From contig OX438760.1 in assembly GCA_949316235.1 (NCBI GenBank), positions 498,501-562,500 on the forward strand: a stretch of 64,000 nt of DNA. The letters are read 5' to 3'. The notes beneath the pieces were generated by a model, which did not search any database, had not been told where the DNA came from, and saw only the letters and a program-made list of their open reading frames with translations. Made by a program: the position numbers and the translations under genes. The stretch comes from Oegoconia quadripuncta. Its lineage: Eukaryota; Arthropoda; Insecta; Lepidoptera; Autostichidae. Shown one piece after another: positions 30,171 to 40,824 of the stretch; the first letter of the stretch is position 1; each line of letters starts with the position of its first letter.

Positions 30171-30455
30171 ATTAAATTTCCATCCACATCACCTGGATGA
30201 GTGGAAGTCTACCACTGTACGTTTCTCAAGAAACTTCTTACCACGGACGACCACCCTGTGGAACGGACTTCCGGCAGCGGTATTCCCGAACGAGTACGAC
30301 ATTGGAACCTTCAAGAAACGAGCCTACACCTTCCTCAAAGGCCGGCAACGCATCTGTGACCCTTTTGGTGTTGCGGGTGTCCATGGGCGGCGGTGATTGC
30401 GTTCATCAGATGACCCGCATGCTCGGTTGCCGCCCTCTCATAAAAAAAAAAAAAC
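30171..30455 (+). pseudogene. LINE-a 3' end, forward arm of an inverted pair
   Basis: Encodes the tail from [20 protein letters not shown] through [20 protein letters not shown] to [17 protein letters not shown] in one frame, without the 2-nt insertion seen at 875. The 3' UTR and A-run are present. Head-to-head with the 29973 copy. Lacks all polymerase motifs. Confidence 0.85.
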
Positions 30456-30598
30456 CTACAAATTTATTTGGAACTCCTGTCTTCTCCAATTTTATTTTTT
30501 ATTTATTTAATTTAATTATGTAATTGAGTGGAATAGGCGAGAAACGCGACTCAAATGACAACGCTTTTATCGATGATGATTTAAAAAAAAAATTAAAC

Positions 30599-30779
30599 TA
30601 CCTATGCCAATACCTTCTGTTTCACTTGCCTAATATGCCCTATTTTTTTCCTTACGGTAAAAAACACGTCCGGTATAAACCTGTTTTTGAAAGAGTTACC
30701 CTTCGAGTTTCTTGCTTGTTCTTTCCGGGGGAATTGTTTTTTGAAACAAGCAGTAGCTTAAATTAACCTTTAATAAAAC
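30599..30779 (+). mobile_element. LINE-c-like 3' UTR
   Basis: CTACCTATGCCAATACCTTC (also at 17594), then ACCCTTCGAGTTTCTTGCTT, GAACAAGCAGTAGCTTAAA-type wording and AATAAAAC end. Confidence 0.55.
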
Positions 30780-30780
30780 T

Positions 30781-31092
30781 TTAACCGCCTCCATGGCTCA
30801 ACGCAAACAACATTGGGTTTACGATTCTGAGGTCGCGGTTGTTTAAGTACTCGGTTTGATTGGTGGTAGGGCATTTTAATTGTCCGCCTGGCTAGCTACC
30901 ACCATCTTATCTAAATCTGCCGCCAAGCAGCAATGTTAATAGCATTGTTGTGTTCCGTTTGTCAGAGATAAGATAGCCAGTCCCCCAAGTGTGTTGGGGT
31001 TTCCGGGTCAGTACGCTTCCACCTTCGACCTCATCTTCACTTAACATCAGGTGTGATTGAGGTCAAGTACCAACCCGTTATGCATAAAAAAA
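30781..31092 (+). mobile_element. SINE-B copy lacking box B
   Basis: Full body, but about 25 bp covering the end of box B (GTTCGATCCCCAGCGGGG) is deleted: GAGGTCGCGGTTGTTTAAGT. Confidence 0.9.
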
Positions 31093-31611
31093 ATTAAATC
31101 TGACAATTTTAAGGGTTGACCAATTTCGAATTTCGAACACTACAGCTGTCTTTCACCAATAAAAATCGTCGCCGACCAATATCTTACACATGCCACCACC
31201 AATCAGCGCCCGGGGCATATTTCAGAGCGTGCTAATTGGCTGTGGCTGGGTGCACAAATTGGAGGAACGGCTCAGAATTGGCACACACTCAAGATTTACT
31301 CGGAGCGGTAAATCGTTGAGATGGTGGCAATGCGCAGTTATCCAACTACTTACCTGCATCCGCCACCGAAGTGGGCCAAGGTATTTCTGCGTTAGGACTC
31401 GAGTTGTGTACGAGCATGTTACATTTATGTGAACATGTATTGGATTTTGTACAGCTGATACGGTAGTCACATTTATTTATTATTTTCTCCACGTGTTACA
31501 TAATTATAGTACGTGATATCTGATCAAAAACATTTGTTGTAAAAAATTGGCCAAGTCGCGCGACTCTACCGTAAATAAGTCTGACACTGTACGTTCCAGT
31601 AAATTGTTTTT
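31093..31611. other. no recognised gene; CCAAT-rich patch
   Basis: 31150-31300 is GC-richer with ACCAATATC, ACCAATCAGC and TAATTGGCTG within 90 bp, which could be a promoter-like patch. Overlapping 80-codon frames on both strands have no known motif. Confidence 0.3.
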
Positions 31612-31710
31612 ATATATTTAACACTTTATTGTACACATTAAAAAGAATTAAATACAAATGTAAAAATGGTGAATTTATCTCTATAAGAGATCTCTTCCAG
31701 CAAATCCGCG
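31612..31710 (-). repeat. LINE-e 3' end, reverse
   Basis: AACACTTTATTGTACACATT, then TCTCTATAAGAGATCTCTTCC, the reverse of 2385. Confidence 0.6.
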
Positions 31711-32698
31711 AAAGTGAATCAATGAAATGAAAGTGAATGTAACTAATAGTTACATATATTTTTATATATTTTTATATATTTTTATATATATTTATACTGT
31801 AATGATAATAAATGAAATACACATACCTACATGGATAAATATCATGTAGATACCATGAGGAATATATCCATTAAAAACATGATTGCACAATCACGTGATT
31901 AAAAAACAGTATTTTTACCCGACAGGCCCAATAAGAGGGTAATGTTATTTGTTTAAAATTTGAACGACCATACACAAAAAAAATTATATGGTTCAGCGGC
32001 TGGTCGTGCGAGGCTTGGACCAAGCGCTCCGATAACTGACACAGCTAATTAAATATGACCGTCAACTTACATCTCGGCTCGTGGGCCAACGTTGGCCCTA
32101 AAATAAGTAATCTACACGAATATTCGACATTCACTGCGACATTGTGTCTAGGTTTTACAAAACCATAAGTAGTTGCCGCAATACTTAGTATATTACCTTA
32201 ACATACATAATATATTACTTTCTAGTTATTATTTTCACTACCCTATCACCGCAATTTGGCACGAAACTGCTCAACCAATCAAAGCAAAGTAGAGGTAAAT
32301 TTAGGTTAAATAAATTTTTGTTTCACTGTTGTTCTATTTTAAAGTTTTTTGCTTGATGTGCTCACCTATAAAAGGTTGTACATTTAAATTTAATACCAGC
32401 TACCTTAATTGTTAGATGGACTATGTACTGATGTAACAATTGTTGGTGATCCTAAATAAATAAATAAAAAATATTGTGAGAGATTTCACTTTACCGATGT
32501 CAAAAAGTAATCTATTATAGTAAAGCAATTAACCTGATTATCCAGATCAACTTTTTGACACTTAGTAGAGGGAAGTTCTAAATGAATTGTTAGATACTGT
32601 TTAATTTGTTTCCAACTTCTAACTAATTAGTGCTAATTAAGTCAGGCTACACTTGTCACATCTCAATTTGTTTCAAACCTGTTTCGTCGTGAATCTGA
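31711..32698. other. no recognised gene
   Basis: About 1 kb with AT-rich runs (TTTTATATAT repeated at 31760-31790), a GAGGCTTGGACCAAGCGC patch near 32010 and a diverged LINE-like end near 32455 (AAATAAATAAATAAA). No frame above chance. Confidence 0.4.
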
Positions 32699-32811
32699 TT
32701 TTTTTTATATGAGAGGGCGGCAAACGAGCCTGCGGGTCACCTGATGGAAAGCAATCACCGCCGCCCATGGACACCCGCAACACCAAAAGGGTCACAGATG
32801 CGTTGCCGGCC
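32699..32811 (-). mobile_element. LINE-a 3' end, reverse
   Basis: ATATGAGAGGGCGGCAAACG to CAGATGCGTTGCCGGCC; 113 bp, severely 5'-truncated. Confidence 0.85.
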
Positions 32812-32829
32812 TAATATTATTAAGTTAAT

Positions 32830-33045
32830 AATAATAATTATATAGAAAAATAGTGGATAGCGATAAATTAGCGATAGGATTCATAATTTAGACAGTTAGA
32901 TGACTGTTTTAATACGCGGGTTGCAAAGGGAAGCAAACCTGATGGCGCTGGTGTCGACGTTAACAGTAATATAAGGTCTGCACATCGAAAATGGAACAGA
33001 CTTTGCTACCAGCCGTCAAAGGAATCGGTCCACCACATCGAAGAT
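32830..33045 (-). repeat. repeat H, distal part
   Basis: Reverse of 52230-52458: CGATAAATTAGCGATAG, TATAAGGTCTGCACATCGAA, GCTACCAGCCGTC. Separated from its other part (34090-34405) by about 1 kb of other insertions. Confidence 0.65.
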
Positions 33046-33425
33046 AGAAAAGAATAGAACATGCTTTATTTGCTCTTGAATAGGGTACATTAGATTAGGT
33101 GTTGTTACAATAAGATCCGCCTAATTCAGTCATTACAATGACGCGCAAATATTGGACAATATTAAAGTTTCATAGAAAGATAATCAGCATGCATAACAAT
33201 TAATCGCTTTTGTACTAATCGAATTTTTTGTGGAAAAGAACTAGTGAGTACCTTTTGAAAGTTACATCTCAAGTTAGAAAACATACCAATACATAATTTA
33301 GGTATAAATAATCATCAAAATATTACAAAGGAATATCATAGAAATGTCAAATTACAGGGAATGTCAATTTTACTCTTTCATTTATATCAAATTTCTAATT
33401 AAATTAATAATATGGAATGTCTAAA
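33046..33425 (-). repeat. unclassified LINE-like 3' end
   Basis: GAACATGCTTTATTTGCTCT at the left edge looks like a reversed polyadenylation region. No coding part read. Confidence 0.35.
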
Positions 33426-33429
33426 CGTT

Positions 33430-33525
33430 ATACTATCTAAATACTTTTGTTTTGTTTTTTTTTTGTTTGACGTGTATGCTTATATACAATAAAGTGTTAA
33501 ATAAATAAATAAATAATTACTAAAT
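33430..33525 (+). repeat. LINE-d 3' end
   Basis: ATACAATAAAGTGTTAAATA and AATAAATAAATAAT match the LINE-d end at 35303-35340. Confidence 0.55.
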
Positions 33526-33556
33526 TTCAAATTAAAATACTCTTTGTTTGACTTCG

Positions 33557-33895
33557 TAAATTTTGACATTTTGATTTAATTCTTGTAACCTTGACATTCA
33601 ACTGATCTAGTGACATAATGTAATAATATTTTATTGTTAATGATTCTATCTTATAATTTCAATGAATACTTCGATAGTTAATTTTGACACTTTATTTTAA
33701 ATTTTGTAACCTTTATATTTAACTTATCTAGTGACATGTTTGTAATACTTTTAAATTGTTAATTATTATATTTTATACAATGAAATAAGTTGCACACCCT
33801 AAATGGGTAAACTGTATAAGTACCTACCAATCAATGTAACAATATCTTTGTAACACAGTTGTATGCAATAAATAAATTCTAATTCTAATAAGTAT
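33557..33895 (+). repeat. LINE 3' UTR with imperfect direct duplication
   Basis: Two about 110-bp units (33557-33664, 33675-33783) share AATTTTGACA, TCTAGTGACAT and TTGTTAAT. The downstream end GCAATAAATAAATTCTAATT is a tailed LINE end, comparable with 50000-50108. Confidence 0.5.
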
Positions 33896-34071
33896 TACAA
33901 ATCATTGTCAATTAAATATTCCTGTATAGTATAATTACATTTTTTTACCAATATGGCAAATAACCTACGTTTAAAGACAGGAAGGGGTTCGTCTTTTATG
34001 GAGAAAGGTAATTTATTAAATATTTTGGGTGCAAGGCAAATCACACTCTTGTGTAATATTGCTCGTGTGTA
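33889..34071 (-). pseudogene. Jockey-like reverse transcriptase C-terminus
   Basis: The minus frame without a start reads YTRAILHKSVICLAPKIFNK, then LPFSIKDEPLPVFKRRLFAI and LVKKCNYTIQEYLIDNDL-stop. FNKLP..I...P...FKR.L...L.......EYL is the closing pattern of Jockey-like LINE proteins. 57 codons plus stop remain and the 5' side is cut off at repeat H. Confidence 0.75.
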
Positions 34072-34089
34072 CTTCGCGAGTACTTAATA

Positions 34090-34405
34090 CGATCGCGAGT
34101 GACTCTGATTACCTATTATCACCGACGCTTGGAAGAATCCGGTGAGTTGTTACTTGATAAGAAGTTGATCATGGAATTTGAGCAAGGAGCAATTACAGAC
34201 TAGGTTCGGCTGAGTTCCACAGACTGCACGCGACGGCCAAGTTGTATGGCATGAGGGGCGTGCAAATGTTTACTATTCACCAGCAAGCATCTCATGTTTC
34301 ATGATCATAATCGAATGTGAATACATTGTCTATTCGCCTATAGTAGCTGGCAATAATATCGCCATGGCCCGAGCCACCCTTTACCACGAGAATGGCACCG
34401 TATCC
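34090..34405 (-). repeat. repeat H, proximal part
   Basis: Reverse of 51930-52215: ATTATCACCGACGCTTGGAA, GAAGTTGATCATGG, GGCGTGCAAATGTTT, CATGATCATAATCGAATGTG, CCACCCTTTACCACGAG. Shared features include a GTGAGT after GAAGAATCCG. Confidence 0.65.
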
Positions 34406-34549
34406 TCGTCTTAAAGTACAATAATAATGTATGTTCGAGCAAAGGAAGAGCTTAAATTTAAAAGTTTGGTCTCAACCCCTGATTTAAATTGATGTACGAC
34501 TGTAATTTGAAAATAAAGATTTTTGTATTTGTTTTTGTATTGTAATATT

Positions 34550-34618
34550 AAATATTTCCGATACTGACACCAATCATCTAGTCCCAAACTGGGTAAAGCT
34601 TGTACTATGGATACTAAT
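34550..34618 (-). mobile_element. SINE-A 3' fragment
   Basis: ATTTCCGATACTGACACCAATC and CTAGTCCCAAACTGGGTAAA to ATGGATACTA. Confidence 0.7.
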
Positions 34619-34679
34619 GGATAGAGATAAGTCCACTTTTGTACATGACCTATCATTTTGTACTCTATTATCTAAATAA

Positions 34680-34785
34680 TATTGTAAATGCGTAAGTTTG
34701 TATGTTTAATTGTTGATTTGTGGCTCAATCGCGGTGAAACGGATGAACGGATTTGGATGTAATTTGGTACATAGATAGAATACAG
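34680..34785 (+). repeat. Helitron-like repeat remnant
   Basis: AATATTGTAAATGCGTAAGT, then GCGGTGAAACGGATGAACGG and ATTTGG.TGTAATTTGG. Wording I recall from lepidopteran interspersed repeats; assignment tentative. Confidence 0.4.
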
Positions 34786-35340
34786 AACAACATTGTTTTG
34801 TTTAAACCTTCCTGTCCAAACTACCTGCGAGAACGCTTTAGCTTTCTGCGGTCTCCCACTAGTCTCTCCCGATCACACATCTCCACTCTACTACGTTTCC
34901 ATCCTCATACCACTGATTTTTATAGTTTCTCGTTCATTGTTCATGCAGTCAGGCTGTGGAACTCACTTCTCACTAATATACGCGACAGCCAGTCATTGCC
35001 CATTTTTAAATTCCGTGTGAAAGAGCATTATCTTGGGTCCTGTCAATAACCATTGTTTATTTATATATTTATTAATATATGTATTAATATATTCATTTAC
35101 ATATCATTTATATGTTCGTGTATATATTCATTTATATATTCGTAGGCTTATTTATGTACTTATTATTTATTTTCTTATTTTCATTTTACTTGTGTGCACT
35201 CTATGTTTCCCCTTCACTATTGTTATTTCCTATGTTGGGTTTGCTGGAAGATATTTTTATACTACTCTACTACTCTTAAGTATCACTGTAATTGTTTTCT
35301 GTGTATGCAATAAAGTGTTAAATAATAAAATAATAAATAA
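34786..35340 (+). pseudogene. LINE-d fragment: reverse transcriptase tail and 3' UTR
   Basis: The frame to 35049 reads LFKPSCPNYLRERFSFLRSP, then ISTLLRFHPHTTDFYSFSFI, VHAVRLWNSLLTNIRDSQSL and PIFKFRVKEHYLGSCQ-stop. VRLWNSL......L..FK..V is the CR1/Jockey-like closing pattern. The 3' UTR is AT-rich, with AATAAAGTGTTAAATAATAA at its end. It runs straight into a SINE-5S. Confidence 0.75.
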
Positions 35341-35630
35341 TTGGATTGAAGCAATGTCTGGCGCGGTCAGTTCTTGGATGGGTGACCGCTAGTGGCATTT
35401 TATACGAGTGTTTCCGTGCTTCGGAGGGGTCTCGGTGGTTTTCAATTGAAGGCAGTCGTTAAGCCAAGTTGGTGGTCAAAACACTTACTGTCACTGCCAC
35501 TAAGCTGACGCAAATTCACCAATCTGCACTAGGCACTGGTGAATGGCCCATAGCCTCTTCCAATGAGAGTTAGGTGTACACCAATAGCGGAGACGTGTAG
35601 GCCTACTGATGACGATTATAAAAAAAAAAC
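35341..35630 (+). mobile_element. SINE-5S copy
   Basis: GAAGCAATGTCTGGCGCGGT, CTTGGATGGGTGACCGCTAG (5S-like core), GTGTTTCCGTGCTTCGGAGG, GTCGTTAAGCCAAGTTGGTG, CCAATGAGAG, ending in an A-run. The first part of the core is truncated at the LINE-d junction. Confidence 0.8.
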
Positions 35631-35674
35631 TTTACAGTAATATGTATTTGACTTTTATGTGTACTAGTGTGCAA

Positions 35675-35992
35675 TAACCGCCTCCGTGGCTCAATGTAAA
35701 CAACATTGGGTTTACGATTCGGAGGTCGCGGGTTCGATCCCCAGCGAGGTACATGTTTAAGCACTCGGTTTGGTTGGTGGTAGGGCATTTTAAATGTCCG
35801 CCTGGCTAGCTACCACCATCTTATCTCAATCTGCCGCCAAGCAACAATTTTAATAGCATTGTTGTGTTCCGGTTGTCAGAGATAAGATAGCCAGTCCCCC
35901 AAATGTGCTGGGGTTTCCGGGTCAGTACGCTTCCACCTTCGACCTCATCTTCACTTAACATCAGCTGCACAATCCGTTGTGCATAAAAAAAA
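35675..35992 (+). mobile_element. SINE-B copy, nearly consensus
   Basis: ACCGCCTCCGTGGCTCAATG, box B GGGTTCGATCCCCAGCG, complete body. The 3' end is shortened (CATCAGCTGCACAATCCG). Confidence 0.9.
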
Positions 35993-36159
35993 TATTATAA
36001 AAATAAATAAATAAAATAAAAGGCCGCCTCTTTGTGCGAATAATGATGTACGGTGTATTCTTCATGTAGCTTTTGTTAATTGTGCAATAAAGAGTATTTA
36101 ATTGATTGATTAATTGAAATAAATAATCTCCTCGTATTTCTTGTGCAATAAATATAATA

Positions 36160-36232
36160 TAGTTTTAATTTTTATAGTAAAATAGCATAATGTTTTACTT
36201 TGCGGGCGCCATGTTGAATTTTTTATTATTCT
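36160..36232 (-). repeat. repeat N copy
   Basis: Reverse: TTCAACATGGCGCCCGCAAA. Confidence 0.45.
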
Positions 36233-36476
36233 CCCCAAGCCTGTGTCAAATAAGTTGAGTTTCCGGGTGAACAATCTTCAATCTCTCATCTTCTAAATTT
36301 ATAGCAATAGTGAAATCTTAGAAGGGAACAAATATTTCAATCTGGTATGCGAGTGAAGCATGTAAGCGGAGGTATTTGCGAGATTCGTGTTTGAACTATT
36401 TGGATCCATTCTAAGGAGAGTTAAACACTATGTCTTTGAGAATTTCAATTTCAATTTCAAATAGTATTCACACATA

Positions 36477-36595
36477 GTCACGCCTTGGATGGGTGACCGC
36501 TAGTATTGCCAGATAAGTTTTTCCAAATATCGGGACTTAGGATACAAAACGAAAAAAATCGGTACGTAGAAAAATCCACAACAAAGATATGTCAC
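36477..36595 (+). repeat. SINE-5S core scrap plus the 1329-type repeat
   Basis: CCTTGGATGGGTGACCGCTA followed by TTGCCAGATAAG and TTTCCAAATATCGG. Confidence 0.5.
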
Positions 36596-36619
36596 ACGTT
36601 CAAGTCATACGTTCGCCTT

Positions 36620-37235
36620 GTAAAATCAAAATCAAAAAATGCTTTATTTTGTAGGTAGGACACAGGGTAAACTTAAAATAGTCAGATTTTACATTTTTAA
36701 AGCTACTGCTTGTTTAAAAGGCAGTTTTCCCCTGAGAAGAACAAGCAAGAAACTCGAGAGGTCGCTCTTTTAAAAAAAGGTTTTATTACAAAATTATTAA
36801 CTATTATTTTAAATTATTTTTTCATTATTAATTGTGAAATAGCCTGATTATGCGAACGGGCTGGTTATGTCCCTGATTGTTTATCATCTAAATAATCTGA
36901 TATTTTATAATATGCTTTCTTAATAAGTTTCTGTTTTATAGTATCTTTAAATTTATTGAAAGGAAGATTTTGTATATCAAGAGGAACTTTATTGAAAAAG
37001 CGTATACATAACCCTTTGAATGAATTACTGACTTTGTGGAGGCGACTTATGTGACCTGCAAGTTTATCTTTATTTCTTGTATTGACATCATGTTTATCCT
37101 AAATGATGCTATATTTTTTTTGACATATATTAGATTTTCAAAAATGTACTGTGACGAAAATGTTAGAATATTATACTCTTTAAATCTGTCTCTAAGCGAC
37201 ACTGCAGGTCTCAATCGATAAATTGACAACCGGTG
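36620..37235 (-). pseudogene. LINE-c copy with readable reverse transcriptase tail
   Basis: The minus frame reads GHISRLHKVSNSFKGLCIRF, then FNKVPLDIQNLPFNKFKDTI and KQKLIKKAYYKISDYLDDKQ, ending SGT-stop at about 36864. The 3' UTR follows to a CTTTATTTTG polyadenylation region near 36650. It is the best-preserved LINE-c tail here. The sequence upstream of 37110 is frameshifted and truncated at about 37235. Confidence 0.8.
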
Positions 37236-37280
37236 TACCTAGTTCTTCCTTACCTACCTCAGTTAGATCACGGACTGCAT

Positions 37281-37362
37281 TTATTTTGGGCACAACGAGT
37301 GAGCGCTTGACCTCAATCTAAGCTTCACTCACACTAGATGTTAAGTGAAAATGAGGTCGAGA
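37281..37362 (-). mobile_element. SINE-B 3' scrap
   Basis: GGGCACAACGAGTGAGCGCT, CACTAGATGTTAAGTGAAAA. Confidence 0.55.
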
Positions 37363-38630
37363 GCGATATCTATATCCTATTCTAAACTAATTTACGATAG
37401 TGAACATAGTAAACAACTGATTGAGAGATACAAGCATTTCAATAAAATTATTGTTTACTTTGCAGTGGTTTTTATTGTGAAGTGATCAGTTTTGTAAGAT
37501 GGCGACCCTTCTCGCTCCTACAGGTTAGGTGGGCACTTGGGGTATACCAGCTCGATCCGATGACTTTCGATTCGTCATATTTATTGATAATCACACTGAC
37601 TTTCTCTACACTTTTTTCATACAAACTCAAACTATCTAATCGTAATTTCCCTGTGCAAAATTAGTGCTATTCTGCTGTTTACCATAATTACAAAAAAACT
37701 ACTGAACCGATTGCGCTGAAATTACATTGAGACCAACTTGACGGTATCCCCTTTCATTTACAAAAAGAACCACGTGAATTAACCGCCTAATAACGGAGAC
37801 ATCGGTGTATATACATGAAAAAAATCTTACAAAAGGCTGAATTGAGAACCTCATCCTTTTTGAACTCGGTTAAAAAGAAAACGAAGCTATTAAAATTAGA
37901 ATTACAAAAATGCGTCAAAAACTGCTAATAAGACAGAATAAATTACTATTTCTAAGAATGCGTTAAAATGTAGTCTCGCGCGTCATTGGGACTAGGCTGT
38001 CAGAATCTAAAAGAGGTGTTCGAATGCCGGTAAGATCGGTAAGTCACGTGCAAAATCATGTGCCGGAGAGATATCAGGAATAGGGCGCCATAACTCTGAA
38101 CGAGTTTAATCTCAAAGATTGCAGTAGAAGGCTTGTATGGGAAAGTTACTCTCGCTCTGAAATTGTTACAATATTGTAATAAAATGATAGTGTAAAACAA
38201 TCGCAATTACGCAAATTTTACGCAATTACGCAAAATATCTCACAGAAAGCAACTTTTCAATAAAATCATATTTAGGTAAGCGGTGCGTGGAAGACAGAGA
38301 TAGTCTGTGGCTCAGGTTATCATCTCTGTCGCACACCACGTGTGCGTATAACGAGAACTACCAGGCTGTCATAAAATACGTAGCGATAGGATAAGAGGAG
38401 TGGGAACATCACCCGGGGAGAAACGAAAAGTCACGTGGCACGGGACTAGGAGTACAGAAGTATCTAGTAGTTAGTTTGAATAAAGGAGAGTGCAGAATTA
38501 CTGCAAAATATTCGTCGGCAAGGATTTATGTAAGTAGGACTGATTACTTCGAGATTTAGTAACCGATTTGTGGGATTCTTTTTGATATGGAATCAAATTC
38601 CGTGTATGTAAATGCTGTTGTGAAAAGTGT
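37363..38630. other. no recognised gene
   Basis: Includes a Helitron-like word block near 37680-37740 (ACTACTGAACCGATTGCGC) and AATAAAGGAGAGTGCAG near 38478 that could be an LTR or UTR signal. TTACGCAATTACGCAA is a short direct repeat at 38219. No convincing frame. Confidence 0.35.
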
Positions 38631-38639
38631 GTTCTTCTT

Positions 38640-39118
38640 CTTCTTTTCTTTTCGTGTCGAGGCAAGTTTCAAATTTTATTGGACCAAAACTTAGCCACTC
38701 TAACAGCACAGTCTGTGGCGTTAAGGAGGTCGTCAAAGGTGCAGCTGTCAGGACACGCGGGGCAAGACAATACGTGATCCATTGTCTGTGGGGAGACTCC
38801 GCACTCGCATCGATCACTCCCGCCATCGGAGAAGCCCCACCTGCACAGATTATCTTTGCTGCGGCCAACCTGAGTTCGAAGCCGATTTAAGGATTTCCAT
38901 GTTGGCCATGGCAAATCGTGTCCAGGAGGAAGAGACTCCTTGAGCGGGAGGAACGACGCAAGAGAGTATCTTTGCCGCCACACTGCTGCAGCGAGCATCC
39001 GAAGCCACACCTTGTACCGGAGCAACGCTCTTCAAAAAGCTATTACGACTCTGGAGTCTTTGGGGCACTGTTGAATACTGGTACATCGGGTGGCGAGCAT
39101 CACTCTCAAATATAGCTC
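38640..39118 (-). pseudogene. non-LTR reverse transcriptase C-terminus, frameshifted
   Basis: The minus-strand upstream frame reads HPMYQYSTVPQRLQSRNSFL then KSVAPVQGV. A frameshift near 39025 leads to VWLRMLAAAVWRQRYSLASF, then PPGHDLPWPTWKSLNRLRTQ, KDNLCRWGFSDGGSDRCECG and VSPQTMDHVLSCPACPDSCT, ending near AKFWSNKI-stop. The C.CG....M.H.L..CP.C cluster after a WK.LNR.RT segment is the zinc-finger-like ending of several insect LINE families. The 3' end is followed by a GAAGAAGAAG run. Clade not assigned; the polymerase part is missing. Confidence 0.75.
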
Positions 39119-39410
39119 TCTTGGTTTATTAATATGGGCCCTATTGAAGTTGAATGACAGACAAGCTATCAACGGTTTCCAAGGCACTTTACTATAACAT
39201 CCTAAGTAAAAAGTACCTACTTACATAAGATATTAAAATACACACTCATGTGAAAGCCCTATTATTCTTTATCCTCCGAAAGACACAAGACACCAGTCCT
39301 AAACACACAACCTGATACAACCCACTCGCTATAATAACACTATACTATAAGGTAACCAGTGATACAACTCCTTTAAAAATTCTATAAGTTATTTATAATT
39401 CTTCTTCAAT

Positions 39411-40195
39411 TTAAGAGTTATGCTCTTGTCGGTGGAGTAACGACCATGTCTCTCTACTTTCCGCGCTCGTTTTAACCTCTTGGTACGACACGACATTCAC
39501 CTTTTCTTTCACTTGGTCAAAGTAATTGCGCCTAGGTCTTCCCCTTCCTCTCTTTCCATCAATCTTTCCCTCAATTATGTTCTTCAAAAAAATATCGTGT
39601 CGTATCAAGTGACATATCATCTTTCCTCTTCGGTTCTCAACTGTGGCTAACAGGCATCTCTTCTCCTTTACCATCACTAACACCTCTTCATTTGTTCTCT
39701 TCTCGGTCCAGCTTATTCCCTCCATTCGTCTCCAGCACCACATCTCGAATGCCTCTAACCTTTCCCTATCCCTTTGTGTTAAAGTCCATGTCTCACAGCC
39801 GTATAAAGCTATACTCCATACATAGCTTTAAATAGATGTTTTTTGTAATTAAAAGCCCTTTTTGCCATCGCTATCCTTATGACTATGTCTGGAGTACACC
39901 TCGAGTCACTTGTGATCAAACTTCCTAGACATTTAAACGAGTTGACCTGTTCTGTTGTCTTGTTGTGAATATTTATAGGACTATGTGCTGGTTTTGACTT
40001 TGAAGTTACGAGTGTTTTTGTTTTTGAAATATTGATTTTGAGTCCTGTTTCCTTGAATATATTATCAATTTCTTGAATTAGATTCTGTAATTGATGTGAG
40101 TTTTCAGCTAGAGCTGCTATATCATCAGCAAACCTGATAAATTGAATCCTAACGGTGAAAGGATTCAATTTATTTATAATTATTAAACCCATATT
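39411..40195 (-). pseudogene. RTE-like reverse transcriptase, palm plus C-terminus, disrupted
   Basis: First block (40192 down to 39809): TVRIQFIRFADDIAALAENS, where FADD is the polymerase active-site box, then FKETGLKINISKTKTLVTSK, QVNSFKCLGSLITSDSRCTP and IAMAKRAFNYKKHLFKAMYGV. The second block, in another frame (to 39411), reads ALYGCETWTLTQRDRERLEA, then FEMWCWRRMEGISWTEKRTN and GKIDGKRGRGRPRRNYFDQV, ending LHRQEHNS-stop. A frameshift, with probable loss of a few codons, lies at about 39808. The order FADD, YGCETW, RRM..ISW, GRGRPR is that of RTE-like LINEs. Endonuclease and early polymerase motifs are absent. Confidence 0.85.
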
Positions 40196-40199
40196 TACC

Positions 40200-40824
40200 C
40201 ATGACCTTTAGGTTTAACCCTGAAGTTACTCTTTTTGACTACTCTGTGACGTAAGTGTAGTGTGTAGTGCACTCGAGACGTCATTTTTCAGCTCCAGCCA
40301 AAATGACAGCTCACGGATGTCGTTTGTCACCAAGTGTCAACGTTATATGAGGGAGGATGTAGTAACTGCGTGACTCGTAAATTGCACAAAGCACTTAGAA
40401 AACCTTCGCATATGTATGTCCCTAGAGCATAAGGTTGAAAATTACTGTAGTAATGTGATAACGGAAATTGTGAAGGTGTAAGGTCCAACAATGTAAGTGG
40501 AATAATAATGTGCGCCAAGTTCTGCAAATAAACTTTAACTTTATTACTAATATGTAAGGTTATGGTCTTAATCCTGAGATTAAAAGCAACGGTTCAAGCT
40601 GCTCAGGTCCATGACCCAGTCGCATTCTATGAGAGTGCAACAGATTAAATTAAGCTTTCTTTTAAAATACAACCTAAATAATTTACTCATTGGGGACACT
40701 CGAAAAGCCTAAAACCTAAATATAAATAATATCTAGATATTTCTGATTCCTCCCATTTACGAGAATTAAAAATAAGTGTCTGTTTTATCAATAATTTTTA
40801 AATCTCGAAAATAGTCACAATTTT
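40200..40824. other. no recognised gene
   Basis: The minus frame 40327-40527 shows no motif. GAGATTAAAAGCAACGG and similar words look unique. Confidence 0.35.

Noticed and set aside
38280..38560. LTR around AATAAAGGAGAGTGCAG
   Set aside because: No TG/CA ends, no second copy and no target duplication could be read.
38860..39115. Plus-strand frames opposite the reverse transcriptase tail
   Set aside because: Shadows of the minus-strand pseudogene, which has the recognisable residues.
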